Part shown: positions 9,530 through 18,264 of the stretch, piece by piece | How positions within the stretch are numbered: position 1 is the first letter of the stretch | How the letters are laid out: every line of letters starts with the position of its first letter | Assembly (NCBI GenBank): GCA_036734105.1 | Contig: DAIMZH010000004.1 | Coordinates: 1 to 64,000 of the forward strand | Length of the DNA stretch: 64,000 nt | Direction of reading: 5' to 3' | From: Azoarcus_F sp036734105 | Lineage (GTDB): Bacteria > Pseudomonadota > Gammaproteobacteria > Burkholderiales > Rhodocyclaceae | Notes under the pieces: generated by a model | What the model saw: the letters and a program-made list of their open reading frames with translations, nothing else | What the model was told of the DNA's origin: nothing | Databases searched by the model: none | Position numbers and translations under genes: made by a program

Positions 9530-9580
9530 TCACCTGATTAGCAACAATCCTTTAGGCTTGGGCCCTCAGCATCTGCTCCG

Positions 9581-9622
9581 CTCTGAAGGGCTGGATGTCA
9601 AACCGGAGTCAGTTTCACGATG
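9581..9622 (-). repeat. dispersed element, copy A (upstream of mtgA)
   Basis: One of five related copies. Read on the minus strand the core is close to AAACTGACTCCGGTTTGA, followed by a GC-rich part (CAGCCCTTCAGAG). It covers the most upstream possible mtgA start codon (9595) and points away from mtgA. The aligned copies are at 29712-29751, 41393-41440, 54946-54990 and 60250-60302. Confidence 0.7.
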
Positions 9623-9690
9623 ATGCGGGCACCACACTGCATGAGATCGCCGGTTCGTCAGTTGATGGCGACATGGCCGCCGGCCGACAG

Positions 9691-10377
9691 GCTATGAAAC
9701 TGCTGGCGCGACTGCTTGGCCTGCTTGCGCTGGGCCTGTTGCTGTTGCAGCTCTGGCTGTTTGCCCATGTGCTGTGGTGGAAGCACAATGACCCGGCCAG
9801 CACCCGTTTCATGCGCCTGGCGCTGGCCGAGCTCACCCAAAACCAACCCCAACGACAGTTGCAACAGCAGTGGCGGCCCTATGATGCCATCTCGCCTCAC
9901 CTGAAACGCGCAGTCGTGGCCGCCGAGGACGACCGCTTCATGACCCATAGCGGCTTTGACTGGCAGGCAATGCAACAGGCGCTGGAACGCAACCGAAGCC
10001 TTGGCGGACGCCACTTCGGTGCCTCAACCATTTCCCAGCAGTTGGCCAAGAACCTTTTCCTGTCACCGCGACGCAGCTATGTGCGCAAGCTGCAGGAGGC
10101 GATCATCACGCTGATGATCGAATCCACCTGGAGCAAGCAACGCATCCTGGAGGTGTACCTCAACATTGTGGAATGGGGTGAGGGAGTCTTTGGTGCCGAA
10201 GCGGCAGCACAACACTATTATGGCATCTCGGCCGACAGGCTCGGTCCGGTCGAGGCCAGCCAGCTCGCCGTGAGACTGCCAGCCCCGCGTCGCTACGAAC
10301 ACAACTTTGGCCCAAATCTGCAGGCACACGCCACGCGTATCCGGCAACGCATGCAGGTCAGCAGAATCCCGCCATAA
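9691..10377 (+). CDS. mtgA: monofunctional peptidoglycan glycosyltransferase
   Basis: Polymerises glycan strands from lipid II at the inner membrane. One N-terminal membrane helix (MKLLARLLGLLALGLLLLQL) is followed by a GT51 domain with the catalytic Glu motif VVAAEDDRFMTHSGFD, GASTISQQLAKNLFLSP, QEAIITLMIESTW and KQRILEVYLNIVEWG. I use ATG 9691, which begins directly before the membrane helix. The frame is open from ATG 9595, but that part of the frame overlaps dispersed-repeat copy A; 9673 is another candidate. It ends the tonB-aroE-mtgA row. Confidence 0.9.
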   Translation, partial: AMKLLARLLGLLALGLLLLQLWLFAHVLWWKHNDPASTRFMRLALAELTQNQPQRQLQQQWRPYDAISPHLKRAVVAAEDDRFMTHSGFDWQAMQQALERNRSLGGRHFGASTISQQLAKNLFLSPRRSYVRKLQEAIITLMIESTWSKQRILEVYLNIVEWGEGVFGAEAAAQHYYGISADRLGPVEASQLAVRLPAPRRYEHNFGPNLQAHATRIRQRMQVSRIPP

Positions 10378-10464
10378 AGACGGTCACGCACTCCTCAGCT
10401 TCTACCACCCCGAGAGCACGGCTTCACGCCTGAAATCGCGATTAAGCCAGTGGTTTGCCGCCCC

Positions 10465-10827
10465 CCCACCTCGGAGAGAAGGCCCCCTCGAAGCGCGAAC
10501 ACCCCGCCGGTTTGCTCCCTCTCCCACCATAGAAAAGTAGCCCCCCCTCAAAGCGCGACCACCCCACCGGTTTGCCCCTCTCCCACCACAGAAAAGTAGG
10601 CCCCTTCCCTCGAAGCGCGACCACCCCNNNNNNNNNNNNNNNNNNNNNNNNNNNNNNNNNNNNNNNNNNNNNNNNNNNNNNNNNNNNNNNNNNNNNNNNN
10701 NNNNNNNNNNNNNNNNNNNNNNNNNNNCCCTCTCCCACCACAGAAAAGTAGGCCCCTTCCCTCGAAGCGCGACCACCCCGCCGACTTGCTCCCTCTCCCC
10801 TCGCGGGAGAGGGCCGGGGAGAGGGGG
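10465..10827. repeat. tandem repeat array of about 60-63 bp units, interrupted by the gap
   Basis: Units start with CCCTCTCCCACCAYAGAAAAG, continue through a GGCCCCTTCCCTCGAAGCGCG-like middle and end in ACCACCCCGCCGGTTTGCT. Recognisable copies are at 10465-10516 (diverged), 10517-10575, 10576 into the gap, and 10728-10790. The array ends in a hairpin (10791-10827; CCCTCTCCC / GGGAGAGGG then GGGGAGAGGGG). The copies next to the gap match closely, which explains why assembly failed there. The true number of units is unknown. Confidence 0.85.
10628..10727. other. assembly gap of 100 N
   Basis: Exactly 100 unknown bases, the conventional filler for a scaffold gap of unknown length. Both edges lie in the same repeat unit, so the gap is a collapsed tandem array rather than a missing gene, as far as can be seen. 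Confidence 0.98.
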
Positions 10828-10950
10828 CTGTAACGCAGACAAACCAACCTGCGCCCGATTCGGCCGCCCTCACCTAGCCTGAGCCACTTCGCTTCTGTCA
10901 CGACAAGAAAGTAGAATGACCGCTTCCATCTTCTGAATAGCGAGTTCGAC

Positions 10951-12393
10951 ATGGCGGATGATCAGCTACGTCATCCCGACGACGTCCAGCAGCATCTGCG
11001 TGATGTGCTCAAGCTGTTGTCGCGCCAGAAGCTTGTCGAAGCCTTGGTGCTGCGGCAGGACACGCCAAGGCACGCCTTGGTTGAAGACTTGGTGCATCGT
11101 CAACACCTCGCCGAACTACAAAATCACCTTGATGACCTGCACTCGGCAGACATCGCCTTCATCCTCGAATCGGTGCCGCTGGAAGACCGGCTGTACCTCT
11201 GGAATCTGGTCAAGGCCGAGCGCGACGGCGAGATTCTGCTAGAAGTGTCGGACGCGGTGCGCGAGTCGCTCATCGAGACCATGGAGCCGGAGGAACTCAA
11301 GGCGGCAGCCGAGTCGCTGGATGCTGACGAACTCGCCGATCTTGCACCTGACCTTCCCTCCGATGTGTTGCAGGACGTGTTTCAGTCTCTTGATCAGCAA
11401 GAGCGGGAACAGCTACGCGCTGCGATGTCCTACCCTGAAAACAGTGTCGGCGCCCTGATGGACTTCGACATGGTCACGGTCCGCGAGGACGTGACTCTTG
11501 AGGTCGTGCTGCGCTACCTGCGTCGCTTTGAAGCCTTGCCCGAGCACACCGACAAGCTGTTTGTGGTTGACCGCGACGAGCACCTGCGCGGTATCCTGTC
11601 GCTGGAACAGTTGCTCACCAACGACCCCGACACGCTGGTCGGCGACTTGATGCGCACCGAAACCCTGATCAGCTTCGAACCCGACGACAAGGCGGACGAG
11701 GCAGCGCAAGCCTTTGAGCGCTACGACCTGATCTCGGCGCCAGTCGTGGATGCCGAAAAGCGCGTAATCGGGCGGCTGACAGTGACCGACGTGGTGGACT
11801 ATGTGCGTCAGGAAACCGAGCAGGAGATCCTCTCCAACGCTGGTCTGCGCGAAGAAGAAGACATCTTCGCATCAGTCTGGCACTCGGTGAAGAACCGCTG
11901 GGGCTGGCTTGCCATCAACATGGTGACCGCCATCGTTGCGTCACGCGTAATTGGTGTTTTTGAAGACTCTATCGAGCAACTGGTGGCGCTCGCCGCATTG
12001 ATGCCCATTGTGGCTGGCATAGGCGGCAACTCGGGCAATCAGACCATCACCATGATCGTGCGCGCCATCGCCATGGGTCAGGTAGATCAAAGCGCATCAA
12101 CTCGACTGCTCCGAAAAGAGCTTGGCGTCGCGCTGTTCAATGGCATTTTCTGGGGTGGCTTTCTGGGCTTGATGGCGTGGTGGCTCTATGGCAACTGGGC
12201 GCTCGGTGTGGTGATGACCTCTGCCATGACCTTGAACATGCTGCTGGCCGCCTCGGCCGGAGTGCTCATCCCGATGATTCGGGCACGACTGGGACGCGAT
12301 CCCGCGCTCGGCGGATCGGTGATGATCACCGCACTCACCGACTCGGGTGGTTTTTTCATCTTCCTCGGGCTGGCCACCATCTTTCTGCTTTAG
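10951..12393 (+). CDS. mgtE: magnesium transporter MgtE
   Basis: A dimeric Mg2+ channel of the inner membrane, 480 aa. The N-terminal MgtE_N helical domain (repeated LHSADIAFILESVPLEDR and LADLAPDLPSDVLQDVFQSL motifs) is followed by two CBS domains (about residues 135-270) and the five-helix pore domain, which includes the signature ALMPIVAGIGGNSGNQT. The N and CBS domains close the channel when cytosolic Mg2+ is high. It stands alone between the repeat array and the convergent hemL. Confidence 0.95.
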   Translation: MADDQLRHPDDVQQHLRDVLKLLSRQKLVEALVLRQDTPRHALVEDLVHRQHLAELQNHLDDLHSADIAFILESVPLEDRLYLWNLVKAERDGEILLEVSDAVRESLIETMEPEELKAAAESLDADELADLAPDLPSDVLQDVFQSLDQQEREQLRAAMSYPENSVGALMDFDMVTVREDVTLEVVLRYLRRFEALPEHTDKLFVVDRDEHLRGILSLEQLLTNDPDTLVGDLMRTETLISFEPDDKADEAAQAFERYDLISAPVVDAEKRVIGRLTVTDVVDYVRQETEQEILSNAGLREEEDIFASVWHSVKNRWGWLAINMVTAIVASRVIGVFEDSIEQLVALAALMPIVAGIGGNSGNQTITMIVRAIAMGQVDQSASTRLLRKELGVALFNGIFWGGFLGLMAWWLYGNWALGVVMTSAMTLNMLLAASAGVLIPMIRARLGRDPALGGSVMITALTDSGGFFIFLGLATIFLL

Positions 12394-12420
12394 GCGCACA
12401 CCAAAACCCCGAGCGCGCAC

Positions 12421-12462
12421 AAAAAAACGGACCTGCACACTCAACGAGTGCAACAAGTCCGT
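12421..12462 (-). terminator. Rho-independent terminator of thiE-hemL
   Basis: On the minus strand, ACGGACTTGTTGCACT pairs with AGTGTGCAGGTCCGT with a few internal mismatches and is followed by a run of seven T (12421-12427). It sits 22 bases past the hemL stop. Confidence 0.8.
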
Positions 12463-12483
12463 GGCGCTGACGCGAAAGCGTAC

Positions 12484-13764
12484 TCAGATTGTGGCAAAAA
12501 CTTCGCGTGCCTGGGCAATCGTCGCGTCAATGTCGGCTTCATCGTGCGCTACCGACACAAAACCAGCCTCAAAGGCAGACGGGGCAAAGTAGTGGCCTGC
12601 CGACAGCATGGCGTGAAAGAAGCGATTGAAGCGTTCGCGATCGCAAGCCATGACTTGCGCGTAAGACGTCGGCACCGCATCGGCAAAATATATCCCGAAC
12701 ATGCCGCCCACCGAGTCGGCAATGAAGCTGATGCCAGCCTCGTCTGCCGCCGCGATCAGGCCGTTCACCAACCGTTCTGTGCGGGCTGACAGGGTCTCAT
12801 AAAAGCCGGGCGCCGAGAGCAGTTGCAAGGAGGCCAGCCCGGCCGCCACCGCTACCGGACTCCCGGACAAGGTGCCAGCCTGATAGACCGACCCCAACGG
12901 TGCAATGCATTGCATGATGTCACGTCGCCCGCCAAAGGCGCCCACCGGCATGCCGCCGCCGATCACCTTGCCCAGCGTGGTCAGGTCCGGGGTAATCCCG
13001 AACAGACCTTGCACGCCCTGCGGTCCGACCCGGAATCCGGTCATCACCTCATCGAAAATCAGCACCGAACCATATTGTGTGCACACCCGACGCAGACCTT
13101 CGAGAAAGCCCTCGGAAGGTTTGATCAGGTTCATGTTGCCGGCCACCGGTTCGACAATCACCGCAGCGATGTCGCCGCCACGCGCCTTGAACACCTCCTC
13201 GACCTGATCCAGATTATTGAAGTCGAGCACGATGGTATGCTTGGCAAAGTCCTCTGGCACACCGCCAGACGACGGGTTGCCGAAGGTCAGCAGACCCGAG
13301 CCAGCCTTGACCAGCAAGCTGTCGGCATGACCATGGTAACAACCCTCGAACTTGACGATGGCGTCACGCCCGGTATAGCCGCGAGCCAAACGGATCGCGC
13401 TCATGGTTGCTTCGGTACCCGAACTGACCAGACGAAGCATCTCAAGCGAGGGCAGCATGGCACACAGACGTTCAGCCATTTCCACCTCAGCCTCGGTTGG
13501 CGCACCAAACGACAAGCCGCGCAGCGCAGCTTCACGCACCGCCTCGACGATCGCCGGATGAGCGTGACCAGCAATGGCCGGCCCCCATGAGCCTACGTAA
13601 TCAATGTATTCCTGCCCGTCCGCATCCCACACACGTGCGCCGGATGCCCGCTCGATAAAGCGCGGGGTACCACCCACCGACCGAAAAGCGCGCACTGGAG
13701 AATTGACGCCGCCCGGAATGGTTTTTCCGGCGCGGTCGAAGAGAGCCTGGTTTCTGCTGTTCAT
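12484..13764 (-). CDS. hemL: glutamate-1-semialdehyde 2,1-aminomutase
   Basis: PLP enzyme that converts glutamate-1-semialdehyde to 5-aminolevulinate in the C5 haem pathway. The 426-aa protein opens with NQALFDRAGKTIPGGVNSPVRAF and has EGCYHGHADSLLVKAGSG and the PLP lysine in TTLGKVIGGGMPVGAFGG (about residue 266), all standard. I use ATG 13764, which has AGGA about 10 bases upstream; an ATG at 13791 adds nine residues. It follows thiE at a gap of 72 bases and is probably cotranscribed. Confidence 0.95.
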   Translation of the reverse strand: MNSRNQALFDRAGKTIPGGVNSPVRAFRSVGGTPRFIERASGARVWDADGQEYIDYVGSWGPAIAGHAHPAIVEAVREAALRGLSFGAPTEAEVEMAERLCAMLPSLEMLRLVSSGTEATMSAIRLARGYTGRDAIVKFEGCYHGHADSLLVKAGSGLLTFGNPSSGGVPEDFAKHTIVLDFNNLDQVEEVFKARGGDIAAVIVEPVAGNMNLIKPSEGFLEGLRRVCTQYGSVLIFDEVMTGFRVGPQGVQGLFGITPDLTTLGKVIGGGMPVGAFGGRRDIMQCIAPLGSVYQAGTLSGSPVAVAAGLASLQLLSAPGFYETLSARTERLVNGLIAAADEAGISFIADSVGGMFGIYFADAVPTSYAQVMACDRERFNRFFHAMLSAGHYFAPSAFEAGFVSVAHDEADIDATIAQAREVFATI

Positions 13765-13836
13765 GGATTGATTGTCCTGCCTTGAGTTCAAGCGCCGAAT
13801 TGTCCCCCTTGGCTGGTCTGCGGTCCACTACCTGCA

Positions 13837-14484
13837 TCAATCCCGGGAAAAAAGTCGCTGGTAGGCTGCAGCTCGCGAGCCGGGGTTCTCAGACAGAAAA
13901 ACATCGGAAATCACCGCCACCATATCGGCACCCGCAGCAATCAAGGCTGGCGTGTTGTCCAGCGTAATACCGCCGATGGCAACCAGGGGCAAACCCAGCG
14001 AGCCGGCCTCAGCAAACAGCGACAGTGGCGCGCGCACCGCATCTGGCTTGGTTGAAGAAGGCCAGACTGCCCCGAACGCCAGATAATCGGCACCAGCTTC
14101 ACGAGCCGCCCGCGCGCGATCGATGTCTGCATAACAGCTCACACCAAGAAGGCTGGAACGCCCCAGCTTGTTCCGCACACTCTGCGTCTCACCATCGCTG
14201 CCGCCAATATGCACCCCATCCGCATCAATGCGCATCGCCAATTCGACATCGTCGTTGATGATCAGCGGCACACCGGCAGCACGACACAAGCGCAGTACGG
14301 CCTCAGCCTGCTCCCGACGCAGAGAATCATCGGCCAGCTTGTTGCGATACTGCAGCAATGCCGGACTTGCTGCCAGCACCGGCCCAAGTCTCGCCAGCAA
14401 GCCATCGGTATCCTCGTAATCCGGGGTTATCGCGTAGAGGCCACGACCAGCAAAACACCTGGGGCGGCCTGAAAGCGTTGCCAT
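13837..14484 (-). CDS. thiE: thiamine-phosphate synthase
   Basis: Joins HMP-pyrophosphate and the thiazole phosphate to make thiamine phosphate. About 215 aa with a TIM-barrel family pattern: GLYAITPDY, LLQYRNKLADD (usual YR.K), VPLIINDDVELAMRIDADGVHIGGSD, LGVSCYADIDRARAAREAGADYLAFGAVWPSSTK and VAIGGITLDN. The start at 14484 has an excellent AGGAGGTG site; the frame-extended start at 14568 is rejected. No TPP riboswitch is apparent upstream. Confidence 0.92.
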   Translation of the reverse strand: MATLSGRPRCFAGRGLYAITPDYEDTDGLLARLGPVLAASPALLQYRNKLADDSLRREQAEAVLRLCRAAGVPLIINDDVELAMRIDADGVHIGGSDGETQSVRNKLGRSSLLGVSCYADIDRARAAREAGADYLAFGAVWPSSTKPDAVRAPLSLFAEAGSLGLPLVAIGGITLDNTPALIAAGADMVAVISDVFLSENPGSRAAAYQRLFSRD

Positions 14485-14532
14485 ACTCACCTCCTGAATG
14501 GCATGCCATCTGGCAAAGCCAGCAAAATACGG

Positions 14533-14538
14533 TAATAT
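14533..14538 (+). promoter_or_regulatory. possible -10 box of rubredoxin
   Basis: TAATAT lies 33 bases before the rubredoxin ATG in the divergent thiE/rubredoxin spacer. The best -35 at 16 bases spacing (TGGCAA, 14511-14516) is poor, so this is a weak call. Confidence 0.3.
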
Positions 14539-14571
14539 TGGGTGGTCGATTCTAATGCCAGACCCCACGAA

Positions 14572-14751
14572 ATGCCGAATCCCGGATACAAAACCTACAT
14601 GTGCCTGATATGTGGTTTCATCTACAACGAAGCCGAAGGGCTTCCGAGCGAGGGGATCGCACCAGGCACCCGCTGGGACGACGTACCACCCAACTGGTCC
14701 TGTCCTGAGTGCGACGCTCGCAAGGACGACTTCGAGATGGTCGAAATATGA
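14572..14751 (+). CDS. rubredoxin
   Basis: A one-iron electron carrier of 59 aa. Two CxxC knuckles bind the iron: MCLICGFIY and WSCPECDARKDDF, with the usual PGTRWDDVP between them. ATG 14572 is favoured; the longer GTG start at 14542 adds ten non-conserved residues. Its partner reductase is not in the window. It lies between thiE (divergent) and pilG, 73 bases away. Confidence 0.93.
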   Translation: MPNPGYKTYMCLICGFIYNEAEGLPSEGIAPGTRWDDVPPNWSCPECDARKDDFEMVEI

Positions 14752-14824
14752 GCCACACCGATCAGCTTTTGCTCAGATCGATGTCCATTAGTCGGTTTGC
14801 AGGTTCTGACAAGAGGGTTCGTAC

Positions 14825-15208
14825 ATGAATCTTAGCGGCCTGAAGATCATGGTGATTGACGACAGCAACACAATCCGCCGAAGCGCAGAGATTTTCCTTG
14901 GCCAGGCTGGCTGTCAGGTCATTCTCGCCGAAGACGGTTTTGATGCGCTGGCGAAAATCAACGATCACCACCCGGATCTCATTTTCATAGATGTCATGAT
15001 GCCCAGACTCGATGGCTATCAGACCTGCTCGCTGATCAAGAAAAACGCAAAGCTGGCATCCACGCCTGTCATCATGCTAACGTCACGTGATGGACTGTTT
15101 GACAGGGCACGCGGTCAGATGTCAGGCTCGGATGAATACCTCACCAAACCCTTCACCAAGGACAGCCTGCTCAAGACGGTCGCACGTCACACTGCCACCA
15201 AGCATTGA
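14825..15208 (+). CDS. pilG: twitching motility response regulator PilG
   Basis: A single-domain CheY-like receiver of 127 aa. Acidic pocket VIDDSN, phospho-acceptor Asp56 in DLIFIDVMMPRLDG, the conserved Thr/Ser in VIMLTSRDG and Lys in LTKPF are all present. In Pseudomonas PilG drives pilus extension, downstream of the ChpA kinase. First gene of the pilGHIJ-chpA row; GAGGG precedes the ATG. Confidence 0.93.
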   Translation: MNLSGLKIMVIDDSNTIRRSAEIFLGQAGCQVILAEDGFDALAKINDHHPDLIFIDVMMPRLDGYQTCSLIKKNAKLASTPVIMLTSRDGLFDRARGQMSGSDEYLTKPFTKDSLLKTVARHTATKH

Positions 15209-15232
15209 CCCAAGCCGAAGGAACTCAAAAAA

Positions 15233-15598
15233 ATGCCGATCAAGACCATTCTTGTCGTCGATGATTCACCTACCGAACGTTTTGCATTAAGTGAAACCCT
15301 GACCAAAAACGGTTATCAGGTCGTGACTGCCGAAAGCGGCGAAGAAGGTATCGCAAAAAGCAAGACCGAACGCCCAGACCTCATTCTGATGGATGTGGTG
15401 ATGCCTGGAATGAACGGCTATCAGGCCACTCGCACCATTTCACGCGACCCCGAAACTGACAAGATTCCAGTCATCATCTGCACCACCAAAGCCCAGGAAA
15501 CCGATCGCATCTGGGGTTTGCGCCAGGGCGCGCTCGACTACATGGTCAAGCCCCTGGATCACGCCAAACTGCTCGAACGTATCGCGGGCATGGGCTGA
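15233..15598 (+). CDS. pilH: twitching motility response regulator PilH
   Basis: A second stand-alone receiver, 121 aa, with the LVVDDSPTERFALSETL start, Asp54 (LILMDVVMPGMNG), VIICTTKAQETD and MVKPLDHAKLL. PilH is the counterpart of PilG and is thought to act as a phosphate sink or as the retraction-side output. It lies 24 bases after pilG and 4 bases before pilI. Confidence 0.93.
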   Translation: MPIKTILVVDDSPTERFALSETLTKNGYQVVTAESGEEGIAKSKTERPDLILMDVVMPGMNGYQATRTISRDPETDKIPVIICTTKAQETDRIWGLRQGALDYMVKPLDHAKLLERIAGMG

Positions 15599-15602
15599 CA
15601 AA

Positions 15603-16121
15603 ATGGCTCGTCGAATCAGTCTGAAGGAGTTCCAGGAAAACCTGGTGCGTCGCCTCAACGAGGCACGCTCAGGCGATAGACGTACGCTGCTCGGCATCAT
15701 GGCAGGAGAGGACCGCTGGCTGATCGATCTCACCGACACAGGCGAAGTACTGCCGCCCACTCCGGTCAAGCGCGTTCCCCTCACCCAACCGTGGTTTCTT
15801 GGCATCACCAATGTGCGTGGAACACTCTACAGCGTAGTTGATTTTGCGGGTCTGCATGGCAAGGCCAGCGGCCCGAGCGACTCCCGGACACGCATGCTGC
15901 TGGTACACCAGAAACATGGCGTGCACAGCGCTTTACTCTGCTCCCGAACAACCGGTCTGCACGGTCCTGAGGAGTTCGAATTGCAGGCAACTGACCAGCA
16001 TGCCCTGCCGTGGATCAGCGCGCTGGCAATAGACAGTCATGGCAACACCTGGAATCGACTCGATGTACTCAAACTAATCAGACACCCTGACTTCCTTGAG
16101 GCTGGTGCCAGTTACCGCTGA
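15603..16121 (+). CDS. pilI: CheW-like coupling protein PilI
   Basis: A 172-aa CheW-domain protein that links the receptor PilJ to the kinase ChpA. It shows the CheW strand pattern DRWLIDLTDTGEVLPPTPVKRVPLTQPWFLGITNVRGTLYSVVDFAGL, the usual NVRG...VVD signature, although the family is loosely conserved. Position between pilH and pilJ is the normal order. Confidence 0.9.
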   Translation: MARRISLKEFQENLVRRLNEARSGDRRTLLGIMAGEDRWLIDLTDTGEVLPPTPVKRVPLTQPWFLGITNVRGTLYSVVDFAGLHGKASGPSDSRTRMLLVHQKHGVHSALLCSRTTGLHGPEEFELQATDQHALPWISALAIDSHGNTWNRLDVLKLIRHPDFLEAGASYR

Positions 16122-16177
16122 CCCTGCCTTTTTGTTTACCAATCGACTTTTTATCCTTCAGCGCCGGAGTAGGCCCA

Positions 16178-18238
16178 ATGGCATCGAACCTTTCCGACAG
16201 TATGACGTCGCAAAACAAAGCGTCCAGCAATCCTGGTACATCAGCCGAGGCCTCGGGAAGCCTGATGACGCTTGGCATTCTGTTCGGCCTCACGCTTGTC
16301 ATCACCATCGGCCTGCTTGTCTATCAAGGTCGTCAGACGGCCACGGGCACGCTCTACATCGCCTCAGCAGGCGAACTGCAAACCCTGTCTCAACAGATCG
16401 CCAAGGCAGGGCAGCTATCGATTCAGGGGCGCGATCAAGGCTTCGCCGAACTGCAAGAGGCTCGTAATCGTTTCTCCGCTCTGCTCTCCGGGCTGACTTC
16501 GGGTGGCCCTGTCTCTGGTGGCGTAGCACCACCGAGCCCCCCGGCGGTAGCGCCACAACTTCAGGCACTCGCCGAATTGTGGCAACGCACAAACCGCGAC
16601 ACCGAGCAGCTTATCGCGCAACAAAGCACGCTTACCACGCTCAACGTCTCGGTTGATACCATCAACAGTCACAGCCCACTGCTACTCGACCTGACCGAAG
16701 AAATTGCCGCTCTGATGCTGCAATCCGACTCAGATCCGTTCGACATTTCGGCCGCAAACACGCTAGTCATGCTGACCCAGCGTCTGGCCAAAAACGCCAA
16801 CGCACTTCTGGTGTCTGCAGCTATCGACCCCGAAGTGGCATTCCTGGTCGGCAAGGACGCCAACACCTTCCGCGACACAGTAAGCGAACTCCGGCAAGTG
16901 GTACGTGACTTCGAAACCCGCGAACGACTTGGTGAGCTTGAAACTGCAGCAGAGGAGAGCCTGGGCGCCATTTCAAACATCCTGGGCAACATGCAGTTTC
17001 TGGTTCAGGCAAAGCAGGCTGGCGCAAGAGTTTTCGACGACTCCTCCGATATGCTTGCGCGTACGCGCGCCCTCAGCAAGGCCTATGAATCGCAATTCAG
17101 TGGTCTGGGAGTCGCCACAATGGGCGCAGCCGGCAGCGGCGCCGTGGCCGTCATCTTGCTGATCATGCTGGCTACTTCATTCCGGAAGGACGCGGCCAAA
17201 CGCCACGACGAAGACGAACGCCGACGCCTGCTTGCTGAGGAAGAGCGCAACCAGTCCCAAGAGGCTATCCTGCGTCTGATGAACGAGATGGGCGACCTCG
17301 CAGACGGCGACCTTACCGTACGCGCCACCGTCACTGAAGACATCACCGGTGCCATTGCCGACTCGGTGAACTACACGGTCGAAGAACTCTCCGTGCTTGT
17401 GCGCCGAATCAACGATGCTGCAGGCCGCGTCACACTGGCCACCGAAACCGCACAGGCCACCTCCAGCGAACTGCTCGACGCTACTGAAAGACAAACGCGT
17501 GAGATCGAACAAGCTGGCGAAACGGTACAGCGCATGGCTCAGTCGATGACCGACTCGGCCGAACGCGCTCTTGAGTCCGCACAGGTTGCGCGCCGGTCAC
17601 GCGACGCAGCGCAAAAAGGCACCCGCGCGGTCGAAAACACCATCAAGGGGATGCAGGGCATTCGCGAACAGATTCAGGAAACCTCCAAGCGAATCAAACG
17701 CCTTGGTGAATCTTCACAGGAAATTGGCGAAATCGTGGAGCTTATCTCCGACATTACCGAACAGACCAACGTACTGGCACTGAACGCAGCCATCCAGGCA
17801 GCCTCTGCCGGTGAGGCTGGTCGCGGCTTTACCGTGGTTGCGGAAGAGGTCCAGCGACTTGCCGAACGCAGTGCTGAGGCAACCAAGCAGATATCGGCAA
17901 TCGTGAAAACCATTCAGACCGACACCAAAGACGCGGTGGGCGCCATGGAAAATGCCACACGCGACGTGGTCGAGGGGGCTGCGCTGTCCGATGCCGCCGG
18001 TCAGGCGCTCTCAGAAATTGACTCGGTGTCAGCGAAAACCGCCCAACTCATTGAACAGATATCCAACGAGATCCAGCAGCAGGCCTCTACCGCTGGCCGG
18101 GTGGCAAACACCATGAAGGATATTCTCGCGATTACCGAACAAACCACCCGAGGAACCGAGCAGACAGCGGTTTCGATTGGCGAATTGTCCGATCTCGCAG
18201 TCGAACTCAAGGGTTCGGTTTCCGGCTTCCGAGTCTGA
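16178..18238 (+). CDS. pilJ: methyl-accepting chemotaxis protein PilJ
   Basis: A membrane receptor of 686 aa for the type IV pilus chemosensory array. Two membrane helices (about residues 28-48 and 307-328) enclose a periplasmic helical sensor region, then a HAMP-like linker (LADGDLTVRATVTEDITGAIADS), long coiled coils and the signalling tip DITEQTNVLALNAAIQAASAGEAGRGFTVVAEEVQRLAERS. The tip has the PilJ-type AASAGEAG variant. Preceded by GGAG. No cheR or cheB homologue is present in the row. Confidence 0.94.
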   Translation: MASNLSDSMTSQNKASSNPGTSAEASGSLMTLGILFGLTLVITIGLLVYQGRQTATGTLYIASAGELQTLSQQIAKAGQLSIQGRDQGFAELQEARNRFSALLSGLTSGGPVSGGVAPPSPPAVAPQLQALAELWQRTNRDTEQLIAQQSTLTTLNVSVDTINSHSPLLLDLTEEIAALMLQSDSDPFDISAANTLVMLTQRLAKNANALLVSAAIDPEVAFLVGKDANTFRDTVSELRQVVRDFETRERLGELETAAEESLGAISNILGNMQFLVQAKQAGARVFDDSSDMLARTRALSKAYESQFSGLGVATMGAAGSGAVAVILLIMLATSFRKDAAKRHDEDERRRLLAEEERNQSQEAILRLMNEMGDLADGDLTVRATVTEDITGAIADSVNYTVEELSVLVRRINDAAGRVTLATETAQATSSELLDATERQTREIEQAGETVQRMAQSMTDSAERALESAQVARRSRDAAQKGTRAVENTIKGMQGIREQIQETSKRIKRLGESSQEIGEIVELISDITEQTNVLALNAAIQAASAGEAGRGFTVVAEEVQRLAERSAEATKQISAIVKTIQTDTKDAVGAMENATRDVVEGAALSDAAGQALSEIDSVSAKTAQLIEQISNEIQQQASTAGRVANTMKDILAITEQTTRGTEQTAVSIGELSDLAVELKGSVSGFRV

Positions 18239-18264
18239 CACCGCGAAGGCGGGAGAACCTTGCG

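Larger units (their letters stand above)
10378..10950. other. non-coding region between mtgA and mgtE
   Basis: Apart from the tandem array and gap, 10378-10464 and 10828-10950 hold no open frame with coding character. The last 60 bases before mgtE contain a TAGAAT that could be a -10 box. I see no magnesium-riboswitch fold, but the gap prevents a full check. Confidence 0.6.

Noticed and set aside
10517..10790. CRISPR-like array
   Set aside because: The copies are direct tandem units with no spacers of similar length between repeats, and there are no cas genes.
12380..12789. Plus-strand frames antisense to hemL
   Set aside because: Shadows of hemL, which has full PLP-enzyme motifs.
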